Source: Zeus faber (taxonomy: Eukaryota; Chordata; Actinopteri; Zeiformes; Zeidae). From it: a stretch of DNA of 64,000 bases. Below are positions 15,650-27,980 of the stretch, one piece after another (within the stretch, counting starts at the first letter, position 1; each line of letters begins with the position of its first letter). The position numbers and the translations under genes are program-made. The stretch lies in the NCBI GenBank assembly GCA_960531495.1, contig OY482853.1, forward strand, positions 27,282,411 to 27,346,410, given 5' to 3'. The notes beneath the pieces are model-generated. The model ran no database searches and was not told the origin of the DNA. It was given only the letters and a program-made list of their open reading frames with translations.

Positions 15650-18048
15650 TGCTTTCTTGCCGTTTCCAAAAGTGAGATATTAACAGTTTTCGAAGAAATC
15701 TAAAGAACTGATGACGCAATATATTCACACTGAACGTTTCAAACAATCATAAAAAATAAATAAAACTGCACCATTGTGTGAAAATGGACAGTATTTTATG
15801 CATCAGGGAAAATAAGTTATTTTTAAATTCGCATAATTTTATGCATTATGAAATGTGACATTTGTGTTTAGTCCGTCATCTGTCAATTCAAAGTTAAGTG
15901 AATACTGATCGCAAGTCTGATAATTTCATGCTTGCTTGTGGAATAAAGATTAGCTTCTCTGTATGCAGTATTTACCGTTGTGGTTGTGCTCCATGAGCTT
16001 TTCAGATCATATTCCTTATAAATGTTGAACTGAAGATACGATGCCCCCTAGTTATAGATCACACACTACACAAGGTGTGATTGTACATCCAAACTACATC
16101 ATATTCAGGCAACTGGGTTTTGAAGGTGCGATTCCATACGTTGAAACTTTAGCCCCGTCCCCGCAGGCCTGTCAGGACTGCAGGCGTTTTTGGCTGAGCC
16201 CTGCTAAAATATTCAGCAGGACCCATGGATCATCTTCCCAGTGCCTGCAGGTAAGGCCAAACCGGTCAGGTCAGGTTTCCCAGAGCGCTGGTTTAGAACA
16301 GAGGCCAATCTTCAATGACTGGCCTTTAGCGAATATGTCATCAACAACAGACAAACAACTGTTTACCAAAGTTGGTACAATTTTGTATTTCTGTGGTGTA
16401 AGAAAAGGTGATGAGTAACAGTCATCCGTCACCTCCTGTCCTGCCTATTGCCCAGCTGTGGAGCTGGAGGGCAGGAAAAAAAAACAAAACGCGAACAATG
16501 GAGGCAGTGTTGAAGTTTGCGATGAGCAGTGGATGAGAAAGGCAGGCAGTAAGGTGGAGAGCTCACTTGTTAATCCATTTGAAAGCCGACGTCCCGATAA
16601 AAATCACATCTCTGCCAGGTCCCACGTCACAAGGCCAACGCTGTGCTGCCTTCCTGCCTGTTCAGGAAAACAAAACAATTATTATTTTGGGGGGGGGGTG
16701 GTAAGGAAAGACGCCACAGACATGTGACGTCCCAAGACGATGACGGGACAAACTTGGGCCACTCAGATTAGTGCAGACAAAATGTCAATACAGCATGCCA
16801 GGCACATTTCTCTGCTGCTCATCGCAAGGCGGTGCCAGCAACGTACAAATAAGTCATGAAAGGGAAATGCGGTTTGACTGCTTGGTGCCAAGTTAAAAGT
16901 GAACTTGTGAAAAGGGGGCTGGGTCAACATTGGGAGGGTTTGATGGGAACAAAGTGGTCAGATGAAGGGATGAATATAAAGCAAGTCTGGATACGACCAT
17001 GAATATGACATTAATATCCAATTATATTGTTTTTATTTTTTGGATTGTGGCCATTTTGTGTGGAGTTATGACATTTGGGCTGTGTGCATAAGGAAGGGGA
17101 AGTATAGTATGGAACACATCTGTGCCCTTGTCTAAGATTAGTGCCATTACTGATCCGCTGATTTGGGGGGGGGGTGTCAGCTTGCCTAAATCAGGCACAA
17201 GGGGGACGCATAACCCCACACACCTGATCCAGGCTCCGACAGTGTGGCATGTAACAGGTGAGATAACAGGATTGAACAACCAACATAAACACTGTAGACT
17301 CCTGCCATCTACCCAAGTCTTCGCCACCCCTTTCCTCAAACTAAGGCCATGACTGTCACCCATACTGAGGCAACACTAAAAACATAACCTTGCTAAAGCA
17401 AAACCCTGGCTGACATGCAAACTGTTGGACTATTTTTTATTTTGCACAAGTATTTGTTTATAAACCAGCTATTTGTAGCCCATTTCATTGCCTTTACAGT
17501 TGCTCTTTTACAAAACAGCGGAAGCTGGCAATGAGAATCCTCTCTTTGCACTTTTATTCTCTGATGCCAATTAGAGGGGGCAATCATTGCACAGTGATTG
17601 AGGCATCGCTCCAATTTAGTTACGGCACACTTGGGAGGCTCAATTTAACATGCTTGACAAGAGCGTGGAGCTGGTACGTCAAATTGTTTCATATTCTGTG
17701 CTGGGGGGGGGGGGGGTGGTAGTGGTGATGGGGGGGGGGGGGGGGGCGCATAGCCTTTAATGATTGGGCATCTTTAATGATGGCTGGAGGGAAGGGGAAA
17801 CATTCCCTGGCAACAGCCACTCACCGCTTTATCTACAATCGCCAACCACAACTGCCCTCCTTTTTCCCCCCTCTCTTTGCAACTACAGAAACATTCCCCA
17901 GAAAATGATTACAATTGTAGAGTTCCCACTGTATATTAGCTGTAGCTGACCGGCATAAAGCAGACAGGACCCATAAAACAATGTAAATAAAAAGGCATCT
18001 GGAGCCCTGGGTAGTCCTCCCCTCCTCCAACATAAAACATGAGAAAGT
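15650..18048. other. non-coding DNA
   Basis: It contains a 125-aa open frame at 16.04-16.42 kb with no recognisable domain and the poly-G pair at 17.70-17.75 kb. No exon structure is convincing. Confidence 0.6.
17703..17746 (+). repeat. two long poly-G tracts
   Basis: Fourteen G at 17703-17716 and about 17 G at 17730-17746, separated by a short GT-rich spacer. Together they could form a G-quadruplex on the plus strand. Confidence 0.9.
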
Positions 18049-18400
18049 AGGGATGTTAACAATTAATCGACTATTGTTTAATTCCTAATGAGAATTTAAT
18101 CTATTAAGATTGTCTTATGGATGAGAACTGAACAATCTGCGGTTTTGTTATTGTATCAACAGGAGTCTTTGTAGGGCGCAGGGCATCGAGAGAATCAAGA
18201 AAATTGTACCCAGCCAGGAAGTACGCACAGGAACGGCAGGGGGCTGTCCAGAAAAAAAAGAAAATAAAAAAAGCCCAGTGGAGCAGGAAGTAAGAGTAGA
18301 AGTAGATCAACGACAAACATGGCTGCTTGTAGAAAACGGTAGTTTCTTCCCCCCCCCGAACGAGGAAGAGCTACAACGGCAAACAAAAAGTGATGTGTTG
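18049..18400 (-). mobile_element. dispersed repeat, family with copies at 20.6 and 42.9 kb
   Basis: It begins AGGGATGTTAACAATTAATC and includes GAGAACTGAACAATCTGCGG, the complement of end sequence in the 20.6-kb copy. It carries an A-rich stretch and no coding sequence. Probably a non-autonomous DNA element; superfamily not determined. Confidence 0.6.
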
Positions 18401-20140
18401 CTATGGTAATGACTCCAATAAAATATATTAACTTATTTCGTGATTACTATATACAAGAACTTTAGTCATTTTTAGTAAATGTATGCGCTATGAGTAGCCA
18501 TGCTACCAGACATGGTGTCAGCCAGCTGACTCCAGGGGCCAGAAGCTAAATTTATGAACTGAATACGTCCCCAAAGCATGGTACCCTGCCTGCATCGACC
18601 ATGGGTTCACAGACAAGCAGCCAGAAAATTAGACTGAAGGAGCATTCACTGCAGGCTCTAGGACTGCAGGAAACCGAACAGCCTGAGGTCAGTGGCGTTT
18701 TCAGGAGAAAAGAAAAAGCCTTCTCGTGGCCAGAGCATTGACAAATGTGTATCATTCATTGGGGAAGGTGCTGGTTCTGGAACAAATGGTGTTTGGAGTT
18801 TGCTTTGTTGAGCTCCATTCAATCTTTATTTCTCTACTGCTGGCCCAGTAAATAGAGTCCAGCTCCAAAAATATATACTATACTCCGTCATAGTCTAAAT
18901 GAGCCTTGTAAGTCAGCTAGACAGCCTGTTCAACCTGGGATTGGCTCACCTTTCTTTAAAGAGGGATGCCAAGAAAATTATGGGATACGAAAATGCTCTG
19001 AGAAAGTGAAAATAAATAAGAAAGTGATTTAAACACTGAAAAGGAAATCGCAAGTTAGAAAGAGGTTATGTAGCCTAAATAAATAGAAAATAAATTTTGT
19101 CCAGTACCAAAACAGTAAGTCTAAAAAAAAAAAAAAAAAACAGTACGTCTGAGCTTTGATACTACAGTCTTTAATAATTTAGCCTTGTGGCCTGTTTAAT
19201 ACCAAGTGTTGGTACCCAATCCCCCAAAAATCTCAAAACATGATATCAAGGAACACAAAGTCATCTTTGCGGCGTAAAGTACATTTCCTTTTTAAATTCA
19301 GATTGGAAGTCATACAAAACTAACCACAAACTTAACTTTGTATCGTTAGAGGCTTTTCCAAAAGATTAATAAATTGAGTAGGTATTTGCCCTTTTCAATT
19401 CAAAAATGGCAGCTACATGCTGATTGCACCCGACTTTCTCAAACTGAAAAAAAGGGCGAGGAGAAAACTTTTAGAGAAGGTACGTTATCTTCACTGTCCC
19501 ACAGGATAGCAATGTGACTCCTTCCTTCACGTTAGCTTTGTTGAAAAGGACCAATTAGCAGCGGATTGTTAACAGACGGACAGTAGTCCAACAAAGTGTC
19601 AGCTCTGATTTTGTGTGCCTTTGTCTGCCCCATCTCCTTCCCTCCAACCCACACTGGATCACACTGTCAAGACCTGAGGAGGACTCAAGCCCTTACAGAG
19701 GTTGGACGATTCAGTAGCACAACGAGACAATCCACTGTTATTTAAGGATAAGTGTAATTGATACAAGTTTGTGGACGCAGACATGTTTCTACATGGAGGA
19801 ATAAAGTGCTTTGTTTATAACACAATCACTGTACATAAGTGTGTGACACCATCTTAAAATTACACATTCCAAAATAAATTGAGAGGTGGAAGTCAGAGAG
19901 CTTTCATTTGAGGGAACCTACTGCTGCGAACAAAGACCTTCTAGATCATGCATTAGAGTAGAGCCAGAGACTGAGCAGGCTGCAAAGCTGGGAAACGCCA
20001 GCAGAGCCACAGGCTCAGAGCAGAACACATGGCTGAACACCCAAGACAATTCAATTATTCATGACAGAGCAAGGCAGCTAACAACAGATTAGCACAGGGG
20101 ACGGCTTCCACTTGAGGAGAGGTTTGTGCGGCAGCATTTT
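18401..20140. other. non-coding DNA
   Basis: A poly-A tract near 19,123-19,140 is the only feature seen; no coding or repeat family recognised. Confidence 0.6.
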
Positions 20141-20590
20141 ATAAGGAACACCTGTACACCTACTTATTCATGAAATTATTTAATCAGCCAATCATGTGGC
20201 AGCAGTGCATAAAAATCACACAGATACAGGTCAGCAGCTTCAGTTAATGTTCACATCATCCATCAGAATGGGGCAAAAGAAATGTGACCATGGCATGACT
20301 GTGTGCATATTGTGTGTTATCACCGGGTGCGTTGCATTACATTTCATTGCATATATGTTTGAAAGTATGTATATGTATGTGACGAATAAACCTCTTGAAC
20401 CTTGAATGATTGTTGGTGCCAGACGGGCTGGTTTGAGTATTTCTGTGCCTGCTGATCTCCTGGGATTTTCACGCACAGTCGTCTCTGAAGTTTAGTCAAA
20501 ATGGTGTGGAAAAAAAAAACCCATCTTGTTTCTGAGAGTAAACGAAGAATGGCCAGACTGGTAAGAGCTCACAGAAGCAACAGGGCACGA
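20141..20590 (+). mobile_element. Tc1-like relic, third family, interrupted by a retroposed tail
   Basis: The start AGGAACACCTGTACACCTAC and the interior (CAGCCAATCATGTGGCAGCA, GGTGCCAGACGGGCTGGTTT, CTGATCTCCTGGGATTTTCA) are typical of a Tc1 family common in fish. The element breaks off after AATGGCCAGACTGGTAAGAG, so the 3' end is lost. A 104-bp LINE-tail insertion at 20302-20405 splits it. Confidence 0.8.
20302..20405 (+). mobile_element. LINE-tail insertion inside the Tc1 relic
   Basis: The segment shares GTGTGTTATCACCGGGTGCG and the end CGAATAAACCTCTTGAACCT with the 3' end of the LINE at 62.7-63.7 kb. It is flanked by ATGACTG (20295-20301) and ATGATTG (20406-20412), a 7-bp target-site duplication with one mismatch. 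Removing it restores the Tc1 reading, so it is a 5'-truncated retroposition. Confidence 0.82.
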
Positions 20591-20639
20591 CAGCTAGGGT
20601 TGGATACTGAGTAGGGATACAAATTTAAAAGGACTGTCC

Positions 20640-21114
20640 TTAAATCGTCAGTTGTTAATTAATCGGCAATTGCTTGTAAAGATTAACATTAAAGCTAATG
20701 ACGGCACCAGGGAGTGGCGCATGGGGACCTACGCGACATTGCGCACCACCTCCGTTTTGTTTTGCCATCGTACTTCTCCCTTGTTCAGGGTCCGTTCAGA
20801 AAGCGCTGTTCTCTTTTCCAAATAGTTTCTTCCACCGGCATAGACGTGTGCAGCCATGTTTTTTGTTCTTCCAGAAGCCTACGTCTACCACAACTTCCTA
20901 CTCTACTGGGCATTTTTTTCCCCCCTCCACTGCCTCCTGTCGTTCCCGTGAGTACAACTATCTGGCTGGGTATTTTTCTTTCCTCAAAACACCCTGCACC
21001 CCAGAATGACTCCCATTAACACAACAAGATCGCAGATTATTCAGTTCTTATAGATAAGAAAAAAATCTTAATTGATTCAATTAATCTATAGTCGATGAAT
21101 TGTTAAAATCCCTA
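20640..21114 (+). mobile_element. dispersed repeat, longest copy of the 18.0/42.9-kb family
   Basis: The segment TTAAAGCTAATGACGGCACC to AGTCGATGAATTGTTAAAAT resembles 42.94-43.22 kb in the same orientation and 18.05-18.40 kb in the opposite one. The two ~100-aa frames across it are not gene-like. It lies directly after the Tc1 relic at 20.14-20.59 kb. Confidence 0.62.
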
Positions 21115-21264
21115 GTACCGAGACCCGGTACTAAACAAGCCCCAGGGCTAAATTATTAAAGACTGTAGAATCCATAAGTTCCAAATTACCGGTATTGGAG
21201 AAATTAAGAAAAACGATTTTCTATTTATTTTGGCTATACAACCTGTTGGTAACTTGCAATCCTC

Positions 21265-21356
21265 TTTCGCTGCTCCCGTTAGGGGTCACCACACCGGATC
21301 ATCTGCCTCCAATACCTATTGTTCTGCGCATCTTCCTCCCTTACACCAACCGTTTG
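21265..21356 (+). repeat. dispersed GC-rich motif, copy 2
   Basis: TTAGGGGTCACCACACCGGA, TCATCTGCCTCCAATACC and CTTCCTCCCTTACACCAACC match the complement of 12236-12337 over about 90 bp. There is no coding potential. Confidence 0.65.
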
Positions 21357-22045
21357 TAACTTGCAATAAGGTTAAGAGATTAGTCTAAGAAGCATTTTCA
21401 CTATTATCAGAAGAGACATCCCTCTTTTCTCTTCCCATCACTGAAGATATGGAAAAAATGCGCAACGGGGGCAGGCCGGCACCCACACACACACACGCAC
21501 GCACGAGGAGACCCTGCTCTGAGTGAGTGACAATGGCACCCCGATCACCCCCTCTCGATGCGTAATGTAATTAAAGAAAAAAAAAAAAAAAAAAGAACCA
21601 ATAAGAGTACTGTTAAAGCCTCACATCGATAAGCCGTATCAGTAACAGTAGTAGTACCACCACTAAAATTGTAATGATACCCATCCCTACACGTCCCGGT
21701 TCCTCTGTGCCCTGTCCCCACTGTTTTTGTTTTGCTTGCAGGAAGGGGGCAGGGCTCTCCGAGACTGAGGCGCACGGAGAGCCGTAGTCACACAATTTTT
21801 GTAAACTTGTCTTTTATCTTGCTATTGTAATGCACACTGACAAAACAAACAAAAACACAACTGCTCGACTTTAAGAATCTCAGACGACTGACAGGTTTCC
21901 GACTGATGATTCGACTCGTCCACATTCAAGGGGCAGCCGTAACGCCCAGATGATAATGCACCATGTCACAAAGCTCCAGTTTCAGAACACGGTAAACTGT
22001 ACTTGCACCGTTTCAATGCTCTGATTGTTCCTGGCGGAGATTATT

Positions 22046-22108
<63 letters not shown>

Positions 22109-23626
22109 TGATCACAAGAGCGAAGCCCTAGCAAGTTTTACTATATTTTTCCCCAACACACACAATTATTATTAATATTTTTTTTTAAATCACAGCAATC
22201 ATAGTGTGCGGTAAAAATACTTCCCTCCAAGCAAAATGAGTGCTGGGTGGATCATTTTCGATAAAATGTTAATTTCCGCGCTCGGCTAGTTGCAACAGAA
22301 AGCCAATCAGTTTGGACTATCTAAAGCGGATCCGAAAGCTTCACCGCTGACCAATCATGTTTGTCGATTTAGAACTAAGCCCCGCCCCCTCCCTCGTGGG
22401 CAGGTTGCACTTGTATACACAGTAGACACAGAGCAGAGACAAAGCACCGCTTCTAGAAGAGAAACAAAAAGATGATGTATCGTTGACAACAGGGACACAT
22501 ACGTCTATGTTAACGATTTTTTTGGATAGTTAAGTTTCAACCCAAAGCAGACGGTAGATAGTCATTGTGTAAAATATCCGAAGATGGATAACACCACAAA
22601 CTTCATTATTTATTTCGACCTACTTGGCATATTTATTTTGTTTTTGATTTGGTCAAAATTTTATTTTAGTGAAACGTTCAAGCGGCTGTACTTACTTATT
22701 GTTCATGAATGAAAATGATAGTAAGTAAAGTAGTAACACTTTTTTTTTTTTTTTTTTTTTATTACGTTTACTGAAAGAACTTTATTTTTAATATTCAATA
22801 TAAAATATTATACATCTACATGCTTGATGATGTCATTTTCTATATAGCCTGCTTATCAAATGTTTTTAAGCTCAATAAACAGATAATATTTAATCAGAAT
22901 CTCTCCCATTTGTCTGGGAAATTGAAATCCTCCAGGACACGTTGACCAGCACCCATTTTTTCCTAATGGAAACTCTGGTCCCCACCCTGGCGCTATGGTA
23001 GGTAAATTCAAATTTGGCAGGTCATTGTTTCCTGATTAGCTTGGCCAAGAGGGCAACCCACGGAATTTAAAGGAGACCCAAAACTGCTAAGCAATCACAA
23101 CCTTTTCATGCTGTACATTGGCTGCTGCTTTCTTTCCCGCCTTTTAATGGATACCTTTCTAATCAACCATATTTAGAAAACCAGATTCAGTGGGCACAGA
23201 GCGTCACAATGATGGGATAGTATGCACCCCACTAGTTCAACTCCATCCATCTGCTGCTCCAATTGCTTTTTGCCGTTCCAGGCCACAGATAAAAAAATAA
23301 ATACATACAAGTTGGAAGGCATCTGAGGCTACACACGCATGTCACAACGGGAACAAGACAGCTGGATTGAGATGCTCTGCTTTGCAGTTTCAGAGCAAAC
23401 ATAACCGAACTGGATTTGGTTCCGTTGTCTTAGTTCTAATACATTCAAAATAGTTTAAGATGTATTATGGCATTCAGAATTAAAAACTGTTTAGATAAAT
23501 GTAATATTCAATCACTGATTCTGAACTAAACATTTAATTGCACCTGATATTATTTTAAGTGCAAAGGGGCTTTGAACATTATGCTCATGCTTAATGATGG
23601 CCATTCCTGTGATCAGTTATACTACT
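21357..23626. other. non-coding DNA
   Basis: Contains poly-A at 21.58 kb, the CA array at 22.05 kb and poly-T at 22.74-22.76 kb. The segment ACTCGTCCACATTCAAGGGG to about 21,945 resembles the end of the 14.35-kb element family, but its partner end is not found. Confidence 0.55.
22048..22104. repeat. (CA)n microsatellite, ~57 bp
   Basis: An uninterrupted CA run. Confidence 0.99.
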
Positions 23627-25149
23627 CACAAAAAGTTAGGGATATTCGGCTTTTGGGTGAAATTTCAGGATGAACATAAAATGCACTATAACCTTTACAG
23701 GTGAACTTAATTTGACCTTCTCTAAACTTTTGAATGCACATGTCCAACTGTTCAATGTTTCAGTACTTTTTGCACAACTTGCTGTTCTCTAAGGAGCTGA
23801 GCCACAAAATTCACAACAGGTGCTTGATCCATGAATCGACCAATACATTTCCTGGTTTAATAAGAATTGGTATTTAAACAGTCCTCTTCATCATGCTGTT
23901 CACATTTTGACATCATGAGACCAAGACAACATCTAACAATTGATCAACAGTACCTCACCATTGCGAGGCTTCAAACAGGATGTTCTCAGAGGGAAGTGGC
24001 CACTGAGCTTAGAGTGTCACAGAGTGTCATCAGCAGGTTCCAACAGAGATACAACAATACAATAGAGATAGAGACTGGAAGAGTCACAGAAAGGCATAGA
24101 AGTGGAGAAGTAGAGTGGACGTCCTTTGGCCACATCACACACTGATGAGCGCTTCATTGTGAACAGTGCCCTGCGGAACAGGATGATGAATGCCACTCAA
24201 CTCCAGGCACATTTAAGGGAGGTGAGAGGCACCCAAGTGTCACGTCAGACCATTCGAAACCGTTAACATCAGCGTGGTCTGCGTGCTAGACGACCTGCAA
24301 GGGTACCTGACCACACCACCAGGCACATGCATCATCGTCTTGCATGGGCCAGGGAGGATTTACACTGGACGAGGGACCAGTGGGCCTCAGTGCTGTTCTG
24401 ATGAAAGTTGAGTCACGTTGAGCAGAAATGATGGCCACCAACGATGTTGGAGACGTCAAGGAGCGCGCTATGCATCAGCCACTGTTGTCACCAAACGAGC
24501 CTTTGGTGGTGGTGGTGTTACAGTGTGGGCAGGCGTGTCTAGTCAATACAGAAATGCCCTACTCTTTGTGAATGGTACAGTGACAAGCCCATACTACCTG
24601 AATAACATCATTAATCCAGTCATTGTGCCCCTGCATGAACAACACAGGCCTCATTTCATCTTCATGACCAACAATGCTCCAGCTCATCGAGGTTGCATCA
24701 TTAGAGAACGGCTGCTGGAGACTGGGGTACCTCAAATGGAGTTACTTTCTCCAGAACTGAATCCCATAGAAAACCTATGGGATCAGCTGAGTCGCCGTGT
24801 AGAGGCTCGTAACTCTGTACCCCAGAACCTCAATGACCTGAGGGCCGCCCTTCAAGAAGAGTGGGGGGCCAGGCCTCAGCAGACAATAAGTCGACTTCTG
24901 AACAGCATGAGACATCGTTGTCAAGCTGTAATTGATGCTTAAGGACACATGACGAGTTATTGAGACATTGACATTTTGTTTTTTGTTGTGGTTTAGACAC
25001 CACTGTTGTTGGCTTTTTGAGATGAGGAAATCACCATTGCATGCTTCTACTTAAATGCTCTACTTTCATGATATAATATCACTGTAGTGTGAACTTTTTA
25101 CATTTTCCATAAATTTCACCCGAAAGCCAAATATCCCTAACTTTTTGTG
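23627..25149 (+). mobile_element. Tc1-like DNA transposon, full length but inactive
   Basis: Inverted ends CACAAAAAGTTAGGGATAT (23627 onward) and its near-perfect complement at 25149 continue for about 40 bp (GGCTTTTGGGTGAAATTT against GGCTTTCGGGTGAAATTT). They enclose one broken transposase gene. The size of ~1.5 kb is normal for Tc1/mariner. Terminal TA duplication is not cleanly resolved. Confidence 0.92.
23915..24942 (+). pseudogene. Tc1-like transposase pseudogene
   Basis: The N-terminal part (MRPRQHLTIDQQYLTIARLQ, then a helix-turn-helix around SQREVATELRVSQSVISRFQ) is open to 24145. The C-terminal part (from 24418) contains the GGGGVTVWAGV, NNAPAHR and LNPIENLW motifs of DDE transposases. 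Between them are stops and frame changes. The first catalytic region survives only in another frame (CCSDES then a stop). The second catalytic Asp of the usual DNAPAH motif is Asn (NNAPAH). The Glu in NPIENLW is kept. The product cannot be an active transposase. Confidence 0.9.
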
Positions 25150-27187
25150 TATGTGTTTGTGTGATAAGTTGCTGCACCAAGTTGTGGGTTGAGACCATTA
25201 ATTACACAGCTCTGGTACAACTCCTAGCCATTGTTGACCACTCAAGAATGGAGGGGTCAAAAATGCTCCCAAAAAAAAAAACCCACCTGAATAGCTCATG
25301 ACTTTAGAAAACGTGATGCAGTATCAATAACTTTCGAAAATTGGAGATGCAATTACAACATTTTGGCAATTACGACAAATGGCTGACGAGCACTGTTTTC
25401 TGAAAATGGCTCAGAAAAACCCATGCACCTGGACATGCCATACTTTTTGAATGAATAAAATGCATTCTGGGTCTAGAGTTCCATGAGGCTGTGATTATCC
25501 TTGAGGTCACAATAGGTCATTATATACAGTAAGGTCAAGTTTAAAAAATTCTGTCATCAAATTGAAATGGTTACTTGCAAATTTCATCACACATGAGTTG
25601 CGCTCTTTGGATTCACAAGAGTCTCAGCTTTGTAGCCATACAATTTCTGCAATTCCATAACTGTTTAGGTACCACAGTGTGCACATTTCACTGCATTCAG
25701 AAAAGGGTCTGTTTAGGACCCTGAAGCTTATATACCCTATGCAGCTGATACATGTCAAGTGTGGCCATAAAGGTAAGACTCATGCAGTTATAATGAACCC
25801 AATTTCATTCAGATATCTTGATGTGAGGTCAAGGGACCCATTTGAAAATAGTCATGCACATTTACTTTTGTCAAAAAAAGGTGGCAGATTTTGGAGCCAT
25901 GTTGCACAAACTTCAGAATGGTTTTGGGAGTTGTGTTTAGTTATTTGCCATCGTTTTTTGATTTATTGCGTTTTTTATTTGGCGTTGTGATTTGCACTTC
26001 AGGGCCACGGTAAGATTCTGATCTCCAACCTCACTCTTGTGGGAATGAGCGAGAGTATGAGCCCTTGCGGTGACCCGGCAGTTTGAGGACGGTGTTTTGC
26101 ATGGCAGATTGTGTTGTTGTGAAAATACAGGTGAGGAGGAGGGCAGAGCGTAGCGGGGATAAGAGATGAAAGGCAGATGCAAGGACAACTGGGAAGCGGA
26201 CTCGCCACCGTGTCTCTGAAAGATGGCACTTCCTGCTGCCAGGTGCACGGCTTGTCAGCAATGAGTCGCAGACGCTCGGTCCCATCAGGTGAGATAGCAT
26301 CAATACAAGAGGGGGAACTGAGGCAGGTTGGTGAACAAAGCAAATTATCAACCTCCACACTGGGACTGGGCGACAGACCAAAAATCATATCTCTATATCT
26401 TTCTACCTATCCATTTGCGCCTGTCAAGCAGTGGGATATTTTAGGCAGCAAGTGAACAGTCAGTTCTTGAAGTTGATGTGTTGGAAGGTGAAAAAATTGG
26501 CAAGCGTAAGTACCTGAGCGACTTTGAAAAGGGCCAAACTGTGATGGCTAGACGACTAGGTTCAGTGCATCTCCAAAACGGTGGGCCTGGAATGCAGTGG
26601 TTAGAACCTACCAAAACTGGCACAAGGAACAACAACCGGTGAACAGGTGACAGGGTCATGTTCCCGATAGATCCTGATCCATGGGGGCCCCATCTCGCAA
26701 CTTAAAGGATCTGCTGCTAACGTCTTGGTGCCAGATACCACAAGACACCTTCAGAGGTCTTGTGGAGTCCATACCTCCATGGGTCAGAGCTGTTTTGGCA
26801 GCAAGAGGGGGAGCTACACAATATTAGTGGTGGTTTTAATGTTGGGGCTGATTAAAGATCTACCTTTTATCTTCAAGGTCTCTGTGGAGTTTAAAGACAT
26901 GTTAACTGTTGAACAATTAATAATAAAGGAGCTGTACACTCTTTGTAGAACACTATTAAAAAAAAAAGTTATCAACATTCTATCGTGCGATTGTAGGCAA
27001 TACACAGCCCTATTGAGTTACATCTGTCCTCTCTGCAGAGTCATGCTGTTGATCAAGCCACACTCCTAAAGTACTTGTGTACTAGTCAACATTTAAGGGG
27101 CATCTGAATTAATCTCAGTGAATCAGAGACCACTTCATTTGTATGCTCTACCCAGCCCTGTGTGAGCTATAGGGAGATAGAGGATGT
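25150..27187. other. non-coding DNA
   Basis: Between the Tc1 element and the 27.2-kb fragment lie the 26.4-kb Tc1 relic and no recognisable gene. Overlapping frames at 25.94-26.39 kb on both strands carry no family motif. Confidence 0.55.
26417..26855 (+). mobile_element. Tc1-like relic, internally deleted (same family as 52.3 kb)
   Basis: It shares CAGTCAGTTCTTGAAGTTGA and flanking sequence with the 52.3-kb copy. After the exchange of about half the interior it resumes at the conserved 3' part (GATCTGCTGCTAACGTCTTG) and ends GGTTTTAATGTTGGGGCTGA. The left inverted repeat is missing. Confidence 0.85.
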
Positions 27188-27440
27188 CACTATTATGCTC
27201 CTTTTTATATGAGAAATATAGGTATGAGGTCCCCAAAACTTGTTTCAGATGTTTTTTTGCTTAAAATACCACTTAGATTATGCATTCTAGCCCTCTTCTA
27301 GTCATTCTAACATGCCTCTGTACCATCCTGTCCCAAAACGGGCTGTTTTTGTGTGTGCGGATTTAAATGCAAATGAGGAGCTAGAGCCCTAGCTCTGTGA
27401 GCCAATGGGGTTTGAGCTGTTCTCCAGTTCTGTTGTATGT
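27188..27440. mobile_element. fragment related to the 14.86-kb element, opposite orientation
   Basis: TTATGCTCCTTTTTATATGA, GAGGTCCCCAAAACTTGTTT, CACTTAGATTATGCATTCTA and CCTGTCCCAAAACGGGCTGT correspond in order to the complement of the right half of the 14,857-15,477 element. Confidence 0.68.
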
Positions 27441-27725
27441 AGTCGATAAACTTTAACTGATTTCACCTTATCAGTACACAAACATCCATTTCTAAACAAA
27501 TGAGGCAAGAAATAAGAAATCCAGTTGCTGAATCTTCCCTCATTAGATCTAAAAAGGCCTAATTTAAAAGTTAGTTCGGACTTTCACCACTGTGTCTGGA
27601 GCAGTGCGGAGCTTGGAGCACCCGGGAGGCGGTGGGGCTTAGGGTGCCCTCCCAATTCAATTACGGACACATTGAAAAATAAAATACGTATATCGACGGT
27701 TATGTTTGGAGAAACATGGAGAGGA

Positions 27726-27726
<1 letters not shown>

Positions 27727-27819
<93 letters not shown>
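27727..27819. repeat. (CA)n microsatellite, ~93 bp
   Basis: An uninterrupted CA run. Confidence 0.99.
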
Positions 27820-27821
<2 letters not shown>

Positions 27822-27980
27822 CAGCGGAGCATTGATGGTGCCGCGCCAGTATAGAAAGGCGCAGGTGGGCGCCTCGCACTTGGTCCCTCTCAGATCTGTG
27901 AGAACAGCTGTGCTACATTTCTCCCCTAACACTAAAGACGGACACACCACATTGGTGGCCACCACTAATGACCACTAATC

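Noticed and set aside
16041..16418. 125-aa open frame followed by GTAAGG
   Set aside because: The amino-acid content is not protein-like and no matching acceptor or homology is apparent.
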